NCBI RefSeq assembly: GCF_000021305.1
Contig: NC_011772.1
Coordinates: 3,386,001-3,450,000, forward strand
Length of the DNA stretch: 64,000 bases
Source of the DNA: Bacillus cereus G9842
GTDB lineage: Bacteria; Bacillota; Bacilli; Bacillales; Bacillaceae_G
Direction of reading: 5' to 3'
The translations under genes were made by a program, and so were the position numbers. Below the pieces are notes generated by a model, which was given only the letters and a program-made list of their open reading frames with translations, was not told the DNA's origin and made no database searches. Of the stretch, positions 56,622 to 64,000 are shown piece by piece (the stretch's first letter is position 1; each line of letters starts with the position of its first letter).

Positions 56622-59351
56622 TTATTCATTTTGTATTGTACTAAAAAAAACAATAAATTCATCATCATTTACAGGTTTACTGTAGTAATAGCCCTGAATT
56701 AGATAACATGCATTACGTTGTAACACTGTTAATTGTTCTTTCGTTTCTACCCCTTCTGCTATGACTTTCATGTTTAAAGTATGAGCAAGTGAAATAATGG
56801 TCTGTATAATTTCACCTCCATCAGTAGAAGTTCCAATCCTATTAACAAATTCTCTTGGAATTTTCAAAGTATCAATTGGATAAAGAGGTAAATACGCTAA
56901 TGAAGAATAACCTGTACCAAAATCATCAATTGATAAATGTACACCAAATGATTTTAATGCTTTTAACTTTGATAAAGTTTCTTTTTCATCTACCATGGCG
57001 ATTCGCTCTGTTAATTCCAAATTAATCGAATTAGCAGGTACTCCTATCTCTTCTATGGTATATATAATGGTTTGAACAAAATCTTTCTGTTCAAACTCTA
57101 TAGCTGATAAATTTATCCCCATCTTTAGATTTGAAAAGCCCGCAGAATGCCATTCTTTCAGTTGTCGACACGCTTTCTGTAACGTCCACTTTCCAATTGA
57201 AATAATCTGCGCCGTTTCTTCTGCGATAGGTATAAACTCAAACGGAGAAATCAGCCCAAGTTCTGGATGTTGCCAACGTATTAAAGCCTCTGCACCAATA
57301 ACCTTACCTTCCTTACTGTCAATTTGTGGTTGATACAATAAAAACAACTCATTATTTTCAATTGCATTTGGTAAATCCTGTTCTAATCGTAATCGACGGG
57401 TTACTTTTTGAGATAATGTCTCGTCATACATACAAACAGCATTGTTACCTTTTTCCTTTGCGCTATACATAGCGATATCAGCGTGTTGTAAAAGTGTAGT
57501 AGTATTTATTCCTCCAAATGGATACACTGCTATTCCTATACTAAGAGATAAGTAAAAACTATGCTGATTTACTACGAATGGTTCTTCAGTTATAAGAAAT
57601 AGAGTTTTACACAAATTCAATAGCTGTTGCTCTGTTTGGTTATGGACAATGATTGCAAACTCATCACCACCTATTCTTGCTAGAGGAATTGTCGGTGAAA
57701 GACATGTCCTAAAACGTTTGGCAACTTCTTTTAAAACCCTGTCACCAATGGAATGGCCCAGTGTATCATTAATAGTCTTAAAGCGGTTTAAATCAATATA
57801 CAGGAGCCCAAATTTATCCTGTGTTTTTTGCACACGCTTAATGGATCTATCTAATTCTTGTTGGAAGAATATACGATTTCCAATCTCCGTCACCGTATCA
57901 TGGAATGCAAGGTAGTTTATCTCATCCTGTTGTTGTTTCATCCTCGTTATGTCTTTTACCATTACATAACTCCCAAAAGTTTGACCTTCTATCATAATAG
58001 GAACTATAGTGACATACCAAAACAGCATGTCCTTCTCATTGTTATTTTTCACACGCAACTGTAGTGAAGATGAACTACATCGTCTCCCTTTCTTTATAGC
58101 CGCTTCCAATTCAGATTTATCTTCATCTAAAAAAATAGAGAAGCACTCTTTCCCTATTAATACAGCACTGTCTTTTCCTAATAACATACTTCCAGCCTGG
58201 TTTATATTTAATACGATACCAGTTGAATCAATCGTTAAAATAGGATCCGGATGATACTCATATAATGACTTAAATCTTTCTTGATTTTTTACCAAATCAT
58301 TAGATTTGTTTATTAAATCCCTTGTTCTTTGAGATACTGTTTGTTCTAATTGATTATTAAACACTTTTAATGTTTCAGTTAAATCTTTGTTTTGCATTCG
58401 TACGATTGTATGACGAATCAGTACAAATACAAAAGCAATACAATTTCCCGTAATCAATGTAGCTGAAGACGTTTGCTCTTTCAAAGTAAAGCCAATTAAG
58501 ACTGCAACTGCAAGATAAGGGAATATGCCAAGAAGTTTCTCTCCAAATGTCGGATTAATAATAAAATAATTTCTTTTAGAAGAAGCATCCTTTGGAATTG
58601 TAGCAGCAATAGCAATAAATAATAGGAAAACTCTATACAAACACCTTAAAAATATAACTGAACGCTCTGACAAATCACCTTGTAAGTAAAAATACAAATA
58701 GTCCGTAATAGCTAATCCAGTTAATACTAGGATAAAAATATACAATTTGCTTTTTGCATTGAAAATAGCAGGTCGAAAGATTAGTGTAACTCCAAGTAAT
58801 AGAAGTAATAAATCTATAATCGGAAAAATAAATGAGAGAAAAACATCTCCAATTGATAAGAATAAGATATTTGCAGAAGGTTTATTAAATAAATACCACT
58901 CTAATGTAAAAATAGCAGTAACAACAATGCATAAATCACAAAGCAAATATGCTTTCTCCCATTTATTACATTCCATCATGATTTTATAAAAGAACGCAAA
59001 GAGAAAGAAGAATAAGAAAAGCAACAAAAATACATCAGAGATATTAAAATTTTTTATTGGTAATTCTACATTAAGTACTTGAAAAGCAGATATAAAATTC
59101 CCTATCAAGAAACAACCTATCGCAATAATAATGCACACCCAGAATACTCCTAACTTAATTTTTCTGGATAATATAGAATACAGTAGTGAGATAAATACAG
59201 TAGTTTCAACAACTAAAGATGATAGTCGGATATTAAAATCTGATACGAAATAAAGACTTGGAAAAACAAATATAAATATAAAGCAAAAGCTTATATAAGC
59301 TATTAAAGCCAATATCAATACATAAAATTGCACATATGCATGTTTACGCAA
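56622..59351 (-). CDS. Membrane PAS-GGDEF-EAL cyclic-di-GMP protein
   Basis: The ~909-residue protein has about nine N-terminal membrane helices (to ~330), a short coiled segment, a PAS domain (about 360-475, YHPDPILTIDSTGIVLNINQAG), a GGDEF domain with intact ARIGGDEFAIIV, and an EAL domain with GAEALIRW, LELTER, DDFGTGYSSL and EGVET. The GGDEF half makes c-di-GMP and the EAL half breaks it down; both signature motifs look complete, so it may be bifunctional. The usual KID(R/K) of EAL reads KIPR. TTG at 59351 is preferred: AAGGTG lies 6 nt upstream. Single gene. Confidence 0.9.
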   Translation of the reverse strand: MRKHAYVQFYVLILALIAYISFCFIFIFVFPSLYFVSDFNIRLSSLVVETTVFISLLYSILSRKIKLGVFWVCIIIAIGCFLIGNFISAFQVLNVELPIKNFNISDVFLLLFLFFFLFAFFYKIMMECNKWEKAYLLCDLCIVVTAIFTLEWYLFNKPSANILFLSIGDVFLSFIFPIIDLLLLLLGVTLIFRPAIFNAKSKLYIFILVLTGLAITDYLYFYLQGDLSERSVIFLRCLYRVFLLFIAIAATIPKDASSKRNYFIINPTFGEKLLGIFPYLAVAVLIGFTLKEQTSSATLITGNCIAFVFVLIRHTIVRMQNKDLTETLKVFNNQLEQTVSQRTRDLINKSNDLVKNQERFKSLYEYHPDPILTIDSTGIVLNINQAGSMLLGKDSAVLIGKECFSIFLDEDKSELEAAIKKGRRCSSSSLQLRVKNNNEKDMLFWYVTIVPIMIEGQTFGSYVMVKDITRMKQQQDEINYLAFHDTVTEIGNRIFFQQELDRSIKRVQKTQDKFGLLYIDLNRFKTINDTLGHSIGDRVLKEVAKRFRTCLSPTIPLARIGGDEFAIIVHNQTEQQLLNLCKTLFLITEEPFVVNQHSFYLSLSIGIAVYPFGGINTTTLLQHADIAMYSAKEKGNNAVCMYDETLSQKVTRRLRLEQDLPNAIENNELFLLYQPQIDSKEGKVIGAEALIRWQHPELGLISPFEFIPIAEETAQIISIGKWTLQKACRQLKEWHSAGFSNLKMGINLSAIEFEQKDFVQTIIYTIEEIGVPANSINLELTERIAMVDEKETLSKLKALKSFGVHLSIDDFGTGYSSLAYLPLYPIDTLKIPREFVNRIGTSTDGGEIIQTIISLAHTLNMKVIAEGVETKEQLTVLQRNACYLIQGYYYSKPVNDDEFIVFFSTIQNE

Positions 59352-60233
59352 TGGACTCACCTTCTTGAGTTTTTTCTATACTTTTATTAAAAAAATTTCT
59401 TGATAGTGGCACAACTCCTACTAAATTTAGATGTGTGTTACCTATTATCCATATTATGACCTTTTTAAAAGATTTCTTTCTACATACAACAGTCTTGCTA
59501 ACTTTTTGTAGATGTTTACAATTATCAATACTGAGGATTCCAAAAAGGATAAGCTGAAAAATGTAGTTTTTTAAGTATTTGCGCATCGTAAATTTGGCGG
59601 GTACAACTTATCTACCCTTTAAATATGAGATAGAATCTAATCCTCTATTGGATTATAGTTAGTTGCTACCTGTCACACTTAAAAAGGAATGAAAATATAC
59701 TATCATTAACATAGCAATTCGAATTAGTTTACGGAACATACTGTAACTATTATAGTTACAACAAAGGTTGATGTCAATTTCATATCCTCCCTTTTTAACG
59801 GACAAAAGACATGACCTATTGAACAAAAATTTGATGTTTATAAAAAGAGAGGTAAAATTTTATCTCCTTACTCAAAGAATTATAAATGATTTAGGATTAG
59901 ATGAAATTGAAGCTAATATTGCATCTCCCTAAAAAGAATGTTACTCTAAAAATAGAATTATGAAAGGAATGATGGATGAATAATGATTAACTAATTTATA
60001 TTTTAAGTTGAATTTTATAACTTCAAACTACAAAATATAGGGTTAGTCTATCCATTTTTAAAATTCAGTTCATACTTTATTTGTCATGATTCAAATGATT
60101 AATAAGTACTTATTAAGTATAGACGAAAGACTAATCCTTCCGATTACAAATTGGGGGATTTTTTTATTCCCGTTTAGCTTAGTTGAAACTTACTAATTGT
60201 TAAATGTACTTCACAAATAAAGGAGCGAGAAAA
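59352..60233. other. 880-bp gap upstream of the ABC-F leader
   Basis: No gene with a start signal. A short frame (59834-59932) reads plausibly (FYLLTQRIINDLGLDEIEAN) but lacks a ribosome binding site. A terminator-like hairpin (60133-60167) precedes the leader peptide. The minus-strand frame 59344-59586 is not convincing. Confidence 0.4.
60133..60167 (+). terminator. Terminator-like hairpin upstream of the ABC-F leader
   Basis: AATCC.TCC and GGGGGATT enclose ~11 nt and are followed by TTTTTTATT. It could be an attenuator if transcription starts upstream of it. Confidence 0.55.
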
Positions 60234-60287
60234 ATGAGTACTTCAGACACTATTGTTACACATGTAATGCTCTATATAAGTCGTTAA
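60234..60287 (+). CDS. 17-residue leader peptide of the ABC-F gene
   Basis: MSTSDTIVTHVMLYISR, with a good AAAGGAG 9 nt before its ATG. Its last codons (CTCTATATAAGT) form the left arm of a 12-bp hairpin. Short upstream peptides are typical of genes induced by ribosome-stalling antibiotics, including several ABC-F genes. Confidence 0.6.
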   Translation: MSTSDTIVTHVMLYISR

Positions 60288-60309
60288 TATCCATCAAACT
60301 TATATAGAG
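60270..60309 (+). promoter_or_regulatory. Hairpin linking leader peptide and second upstream ORF
   Basis: CTCTATATAAGT (60270-60281, inside the leader ORF) pairs exactly with ACTTATATAGAG (60298-60309). The right arm holds the AGAGG ribosome binding site of the next tiny ORF, so ribosomes in the leader could open it. Confidence 0.6.
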
Positions 60310-60319
60310 GAATTAAAAA

Positions 60320-60346
60320 ATGGATGGATGTTCCGACTTTATATGA
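60320..60346 (+). CDS. 8-residue second upstream ORF
   Basis: MDGCSDFI, with AGAGG 10 nt upstream, lies between the leader hairpin and the ABC-F ribosome binding site. Very short, so translation is a prediction only. Confidence 0.35.
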   Translation: MDGCSDFI

Positions 60347-60376
60347 AACGTTTCGATATATAAAGGAGGAATTATT

Positions 60377-61855
60377 ATGTCAATGATAAAGGTCCAAGAC
60401 TTAACTTTTTCATACCCAGGTAGCTTTGATAATATTTTTGAAAGTGTAAACTTCCAAATAGATACGGATTGGAAGCTAGGATTTATTGGTAGAAACGGAC
60501 GAGGTAAAACGACATTCTTTAATTTATTGTTAGGGAATTATGAGTATAGCGGGAAAATCCTTGCTTCGGTAGAATTCAATTACTTCCCCTACTCTGTTTC
60601 AGATAGGAACAAATTCACTCATGAAATCCTTGAAGAAATTTGTCCCCAAGCCGCAGATTGGGAATTTCTACGTGAGATATCCTATTTAAATGTTGATGCT
60701 GAGGTCATGTACAGACCATTTAAAACATTATCAAATGGGGAACAAACAAAGGTGTTGCTTGCTGCACTGTTTTTAAATGCGGGTCAATTCCTATTAATTG
60801 ATGAACCAACAAATCACTTAGATACAGATGCACGAAAGATAGTCTCTAATTATCTAAGGAAGAAAAAAGGATTTATTTTAATTTCACATGACAGAATCTT
60901 TTTAGATGGGTGCGTTGACCATATCCTATCTATTAATAGAGCAAATATTGAAATTCAAAGTGGTAACTATTCTTCTTGGAAGTTAAATTTTGATAGACAG
61001 CAAGAGCACGAGAAGGCTACAAATGAGCGTCTACAAAAAGACATAGGGAGATTAAAACAGTCTTCCAAACGATCAGCAAGTTGGTCTCATGACGTGGAAG
61101 CTTCAAAAAATGGAACGAGGAATTCAGGCTCTAAGTTGGATAAGGGGTTTGTAGGACATAAAGCAGCCAAGATGATGAAAAGAGCAAAAAACCTTGAATC
61201 AAGGCAACAAAAAGCTATTGAGGAAAAGTCAAAATTACTAAAAAATGTGGAAAAAACTGAGTCATTAAAATTGGAACAATTGCAATTTAAATCAAATGAA
61301 TTGGTTACTTTGGTTGACGTGTCCGTTAAGTACAATGACCAAATTGTGAATGAGCCGATTAGCTTCATAGTTGAACAAGGTGACCGAATTGTACTTGATG
61401 GAACGAATGGGAGCGGAAAAAGTAGTATCCTAAAACTACTTCTAGGACATCCGATACAGCATACAGGCTTAGTTACTTTAGGTACAGGACTCATCATTTC
61501 CTATGTCCAACAAGATACTTCTCATTTGAAGGGGGCGCTATCAGACTTCATTGAAGAGCACAAGATTGATGAAACCTTATTTAAATCCATCCTAAGTAAG
61601 ATGGACTTTGATCGAATTCAATTCGAGAAAGATATATCTCATTATTCTGGTGGACAAAAGAAAAAACTGCTTATCGCTAAAAGTTTATGTGAAAAAGCCC
61701 ATATATATATATGGGACGAACCACTAAATTTTATAGATATCTATTCCCGTATGCAGATTGAAGAACTTATTCAACAATTTAATCCCACAATGGTTATTGT
61801 TGAGCATGATAAAGCATTTCAACAAACAGTTGCAACAAAAACTATATCTATGTAG
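60377..61855 (+). CDS. ABC-F ribosome protection protein (Lsa/Msr/Vga-like)
   Basis: The 492-residue protein has two ATPase domains and no membrane part. NBD1 (about 1-195) has Walker A GRNGRGKTTFF, signature LSNGEQTK and Walker B FLLIDEPTNHLD. A long charged linker (about 195-300) follows, and NBD2 has GTNGSGKSSIL, SGGQKKK and YIWDEPLNFID. Such ABC-F proteins bind the ribosomal E-site and dislodge lincosamide, streptogramin A or pleuromutilin antibiotics. The overall layout is nearest to Lsa-type members. AAAGGAGG is well placed before the ATG. Two upstream ORFs and a hairpin precede it, indicating induction by translation arrest or attenuation. The drug spectrum is not predictable here. Confidence 0.88.
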   Translation: MSMIKVQDLTFSYPGSFDNIFESVNFQIDTDWKLGFIGRNGRGKTTFFNLLLGNYEYSGKILASVEFNYFPYSVSDRNKFTHEILEEICPQAADWEFLREISYLNVDAEVMYRPFKTLSNGEQTKVLLAALFLNAGQFLLIDEPTNHLDTDARKIVSNYLRKKKGFILISHDRIFLDGCVDHILSINRANIEIQSGNYSSWKLNFDRQQEHEKATNERLQKDIGRLKQSSKRSASWSHDVEASKNGTRNSGSKLDKGFVGHKAAKMMKRAKNLESRQQKAIEEKSKLLKNVEKTESLKLEQLQFKSNELVTLVDVSVKYNDQIVNEPISFIVEQGDRIVLDGTNGSGKSSILKLLLGHPIQHTGLVTLGTGLIISYVQQDTSHLKGALSDFIEEHKIDETLFKSILSKMDFDRIQFEKDISHYSGGQKKKLLIAKSLCEKAHIYIWDEPLNFIDIYSRMQIEELIQQFNPTMVIVEHDKAFQQTVATKTISM

Positions 61856-61928
61856 CTCAAAACGAATACTTGAAAATATAATCATTAACTTGAGTCCTTG
61901 AACTATAAAAACCTTAATGACGTGTTGA

Positions 61929-61975
61929 AAAAAGCCTAATTTCTCTACAATACATTGAGAAATTAGGCTTTAAAT
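61929..61975. terminator. Bidirectional terminator between the ABC-F gene and hlyIIR
   Basis: AAAGCCTAATTTCTC and its reverse complement, 11-nt loop, with A-run before and T-run after the stem. Confidence 0.85.
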
Positions 61976-62007
61976 AGTAATAACAGAATTCATAAATACT
62001 GAATAAT

Positions 62008-62613
62008 TTACACGTTAGGTTTATCTGTTAATGCAGTAACAATCCTGTCCACTAAGTCTTCTGGCATCCATTCATGATTTGTATCGTTCGTTTCATTTGG
62101 CCCTAAAGAATCAATAAACTTTTTAAACTTTGGAAATAAAACAATAGAAGTGATCCAATGTATCGTATGATTTATGGAGAAGAAATGAAAAACTCCTTGC
62201 TTTTCACCCTCCTGTAATATTTCTTTTAACTGTTCAAAATTACCTATGAAATACGGTTTAATCTTTTCTAATCGTGCACTTTCCTTAATAATCTCCTCAT
62301 ATGCCAATGATCCAATTTCAGGGTTCTCTTTTATATGTTTAGTAAAAACCGTTAAATATTCTCTAAGGGCATCGATAGGTTTAAATTGATTCTTCTCAAG
62401 AAAATTGGGTAGCTCATTAGCAAGACCATATTTCTTAAACACCTCATAATATAGGTTTTCTTTCCCATTAAAATAGTAAGAGGCCATAGCAACATTCACT
62501 TTCGCTTCTTTTGCGATTTCTTGTATGCTCGTACCTTCGTAGCCACGCTCTCCAAATTTTTTCTTAGCAGCCTTTAAGATATTTTCCATCGTCTGCTCTC
62601 GAGATTTCCCCAT
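62008..62613 (-). CDS. hlyIIR: HlyIIR, TetR-family repressor of hemolysin II
   Basis: The 201-residue TetR-type regulator has the N-terminal helix-turn-helix domain (KKFGERGYEGTSIQEIAKEAKVNVAMASYYFNGKENLYYEVF) and a helical ligand/dimer domain ending EWMPEDLVDRIVTALTDKPNV. Length and sequence agree with HlyIIR of B. cereus, whose crystal structure is known. It binds an operator upstream of hlyII and represses it. ATG at 62613 has GAGGTG 6 nt upstream; the longer frame to 62643 contains that site. The location downstream of hlyII on the same strand is the known arrangement, here with a bcr1 element between. Confidence 0.94.
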   Translation of the reverse strand: MGKSREQTMENILKAAKKKFGERGYEGTSIQEIAKEAKVNVAMASYYFNGKENLYYEVFKKYGLANELPNFLEKNQFKPIDALREYLTVFTKHIKENPEIGSLAYEEIIKESARLEKIKPYFIGNFEQLKEILQEGEKQGVFHFFSINHTIHWITSIVLFPKFKKFIDSLGPNETNDTNHEWMPEDLVDRIVTALTDKPNV

Positions 62614-62872
62614 TTCACACACCTCAAATAGTATATATTTCACTTCAAAAACCCAATAAGGACTTTGAATAGAGTATCTTTTTAATGAAATTTAATTATA
62701 TATTTAAAGTGGTAACTTAACAACCGATGAAGTTCTGATTACTTTAAACAATATCCCCTTGCGTAGCATCAATAGTTTTCAAATACTTTACGCTCTTTTC
62801 TAATTGAGTAAAAGAATAGACAAAAAACATCTAATTTTATCTTAATTTCGTGTGCGAATAAAAACATAATAA

Positions 62873-62911
62873 GGACCAAAGTTTATCCATTTTATAGATA
62901 AACTTTGGTCC
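62873..62911. terminator. Terminator-like hairpin between hlyII and hlyIIR
   Basis: GGACCAAAGTTTATC and its exact complement with a 9-nt loop. The bcr1 element begins 26 bp later. Confidence 0.7.
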
Positions 62912-62936
62912 TTTCGTTACATTATACAGATTTAAA

Positions 62937-63063
62937 ATAAAATGAAACTTTAATCAGCCCTCACCAATCAGGCTTTTAGGTGCAGCAGGGCCCCCACCTA
63001 ACTTCTTTGCTTCCGCTGAATTTTGTGGTGAGGGGTCTTACTGCCCACAAATAGCGGGATAAA
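62937..63063 (-). repeat. bcr1 repeat between hlyII and hlyIIR
   Basis: The 127-bp element is bounded by ATAAA on the plus strand (TTTAT on the minus strand) at both ends. On the minus strand it begins ATCCCGCTATTTGTGGGCAG, contains AGACCCCTCACCA and GTGGGGGCCCTGCTGCACC, and ends with GATTGGTGAGGGCTGATTAA and GTTTCATTTTAT. These are bcr1 features; the last part is shared with the copy at 27759-27858. Confidence 0.78.
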
Positions 63064-63120
63064 CTAGTATACTCGTAGCTTGATGAGAGAATTATCCATC
63101 AATCGTCCATCATTTTCTGA

Positions 63121-64000
63121 CTAGATCTGTTTAATCTCGATATAAGGTCCTTTAATGTTTAATTTGTTAATATCATTAGATATATTGCCTACAGTTGATT
63201 TTTCATTAAAAGTATAGACCTTTTCACCATTTACAAAGATACCCCAATTCTTATCTTCATAACTGATACCATAACCAGCATTGCTAGACGTAGCTTTGAG
63301 TTGATTTCCATTCATTGAAAGAGATAACTTCCCTTTTCCTTTGTTAAGTTTATCATTCACGCTGTTGATACTATTCATTTGTTCTTCAAGGAATTTTTGG
63401 TTATCAAGAGTAACTTGATGGTTTTTCCAGTCTAATTTATAGTGGTTCGTAAAGAATTCATTATATGTATCTTTATTATTTGTTCCCCACCATTTTGAAC
63501 TTACCCACTCAATATTGTACTGATCTGAAATTCTACGATTTGTTATTTTTAAATCTGATGTAGTTTCTGTTTTATCAGCAGTAATAACCGCTACTACGTT
63601 TGGAGAAAAACCATATCCTGTTAAAGCTGGTACTGTATCTTTTGAAACAAAATTATTCGTCCCTTCATTATAACTACGTGATTTCATAAATAGTTGATTA
63701 CCATAGAAAGTATTGAATGAATCACGATTATAAATTCCCCACTCTGGGAAATTAAATGATTGGAATCCTACTTTCCAATTTAATTTCTTATCTGTGTGAG
63801 TCTCTAATACCGTTTTATAATCTACTTGATCATAAGATACACTTTCTTTCCAAGCAAAGCTACCTGTGATACTTGCATCGGCATTTGGCCCTTTATCATT
63901 TACTCCTACTTTAACACTTCCACCAAGTGTATACCCTACCTCAGAAGTGACCTTTGCTGAAGTCATTGTATTAACTGGGGCAGCTTTATGGAACTGAGCA
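63121..64000 (-). CDS. hlyII: Hemolysin II, beta-barrel pore-forming toxin (5' part outside window)
   Basis: About 292 C-terminal residues are visible; the frame stays open to the window edge, so some 120 N-terminal residues, including the signal peptide, are missing. The visible part holds the stem/cap region (EVGYTLGGSVKVGVN, ITGSFAWKESVSYDQVDYKT), the leukocidin-family rim and core (WKVGFQSFNFPEWGIYNRDSFNTFYGNQLFMKSR, GFSPNVVAVITADK, YNIEWVSSKWWGTNNKD) and the ~94-residue C-terminal extension (from about FLEEQMNSINSVNDKLNKG to KGPYIEIKQI) that separates HlyII from CytK and alpha-hemolysin. It forms heptameric pores in host membranes. hlyIIR follows downstream. Confidence 0.93.
   Translation of the reverse strand, partial: AQFHKAAPVNTMTSAKVTSEVGYTLGGSVKVGVNDKGPNADASITGSFAWKESVSYDQVDYKTVLETHTDKKLNWKVGFQSFNFPEWGIYNRDSFNTFYGNQLFMKSRSYNEGTNNFVSKDTVPALTGYGFSPNVVAVITADKTETTSDLKITNRRISDQYNIEWVSSKWWGTNNKDTYNEFFTNHYKLDWKNHQVTLDNQKFLEEQMNSINSVNDKLNKGKGKLSLSMNGNQLKATSSNAGYGISYEDKNWGIFVNGEKVYTFNEKSTVGNISNDINKLNIKGPYIEIKQI

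Noticed and set aside
59344..59586. 80-codon minus-strand frame overlapping the start of the GGDEF-EAL gene
   Set aside because: No clear start signal, basic low-complexity composition; its end overlaps the downstream gene start in another frame.
60396..60420. ABC-F gene considered as an ABC transporter ATPase
   Set aside because: Two fused ATPase domains with a charged linker and no membrane gene nearby fit the ABC-F ribosome-acting class instead.

Overview
The window is low-GC, densely coding chromosomal DNA from a member of the Bacillus cereus group (B. cereus/B. thuringiensis-like). The evidence is hlyII with its own repressor hlyIIR, two bcr1-type repeats with TTTAT ends, Rap/Phr cassettes, a gerABC-type germinant receptor, an sps-type spore polysaccharide operon, and secreted host- or insect-directed enzymes (enhancin-like M60 protease, AA10 chitin-active monooxygenase, PI-PLC). 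No tRNA, rRNA, CRISPR array, intact transposase or prophage was seen. Start codons were reassigned by ribosome binding site wherever the longest frame began inside or upstream of a good site; TTG starts are common here.

Layout. 1-6.3 kb: 3' end of selO; a Rap gene whose phr partner looks inactivated; a three-gene minus-strand unit (FAD-linked lactate/glycolate-type dehydrogenase, BASS transporter, DUF4260); a DUF2871 membrane protein; a GNAT acetyltransferase. 6.4-9.1 kb: a sulfide-oxidation pair (sqr, then a CstB-like persulfide dioxygenase/rhodanese). 9.1-11.8 kb: two paralogous tiny proteins and a CgeB-like glycosyltransferase, preceded by sigma-K-like promoters. 11.9-13.0 kb: an FtsW/RodA/SpoVE-family gene broken by several frameshifts. 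13.6-23.0 kb: a nine-gene minus-strand nonulosonate/spore polysaccharide operon (spsA-spsB-spsM-SDR-spsC-spsF-spsG-acetyltransferase-spsE). Facing it is an SpsA-like glycosyltransferase with a three-repeat C-terminal extension (23.2-24.5 kb).

25-29.3 kb: secreted proteins (unknown 189 aa, long PI-PLC, chitin-active LPMO). 30.6-31.7 kb: a Fic-fold protein with a destroyed catalytic motif. 32.5-36.2 kb: a GerA/B/C germinant receptor operon with a possible sigma-G promoter. 36.6-42.8 kb: a DUF1796 putative cysteine peptidase, then a CDP-6-deoxysugar cluster (cytidylyltransferase, tandem-domain glycosyltransferase, epimerase/reductase, CDP-glucose 4,6-dehydratase) behind a sigma-K-like promoter. 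44-47.4 kb: an intact Rap-Phr pair and a chemoreceptor. 47.4-51 kb: gene-poor DNA rich in terminator-like hairpins and possible small RNAs. 51-56 kb: secreted beta-trefoil protein, M60 protease and GH5 glycosidase, then a decayed third rap. 56.6-59.4 kb: membrane PAS-GGDEF-EAL protein. 60.2-61.9 kb: an ABC-F ribosome-protection gene behind two tiny upstream ORFs and a hairpin. 62.0-64.0 kb: hlyIIR, a bcr1 element and hlyII (cut by the window edge).

The main theme is late sporulation. Promoters matching the mother-cell sigma-K pattern (AC, 15-17 bp, CATAnnnTA) precede the small-protein/CgeB locus, both sides of the sps divergence and the CDP-sugar cluster. These separate loci therefore probably act together to build and decorate the outer spore surface, with a germination receptor encoded among them. 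The most novel candidate is the twin small protein plus CgeB-like glycosyltransferase locus, read here as a possible CgeA/CgeB-like spore-surface glycoprotein module.
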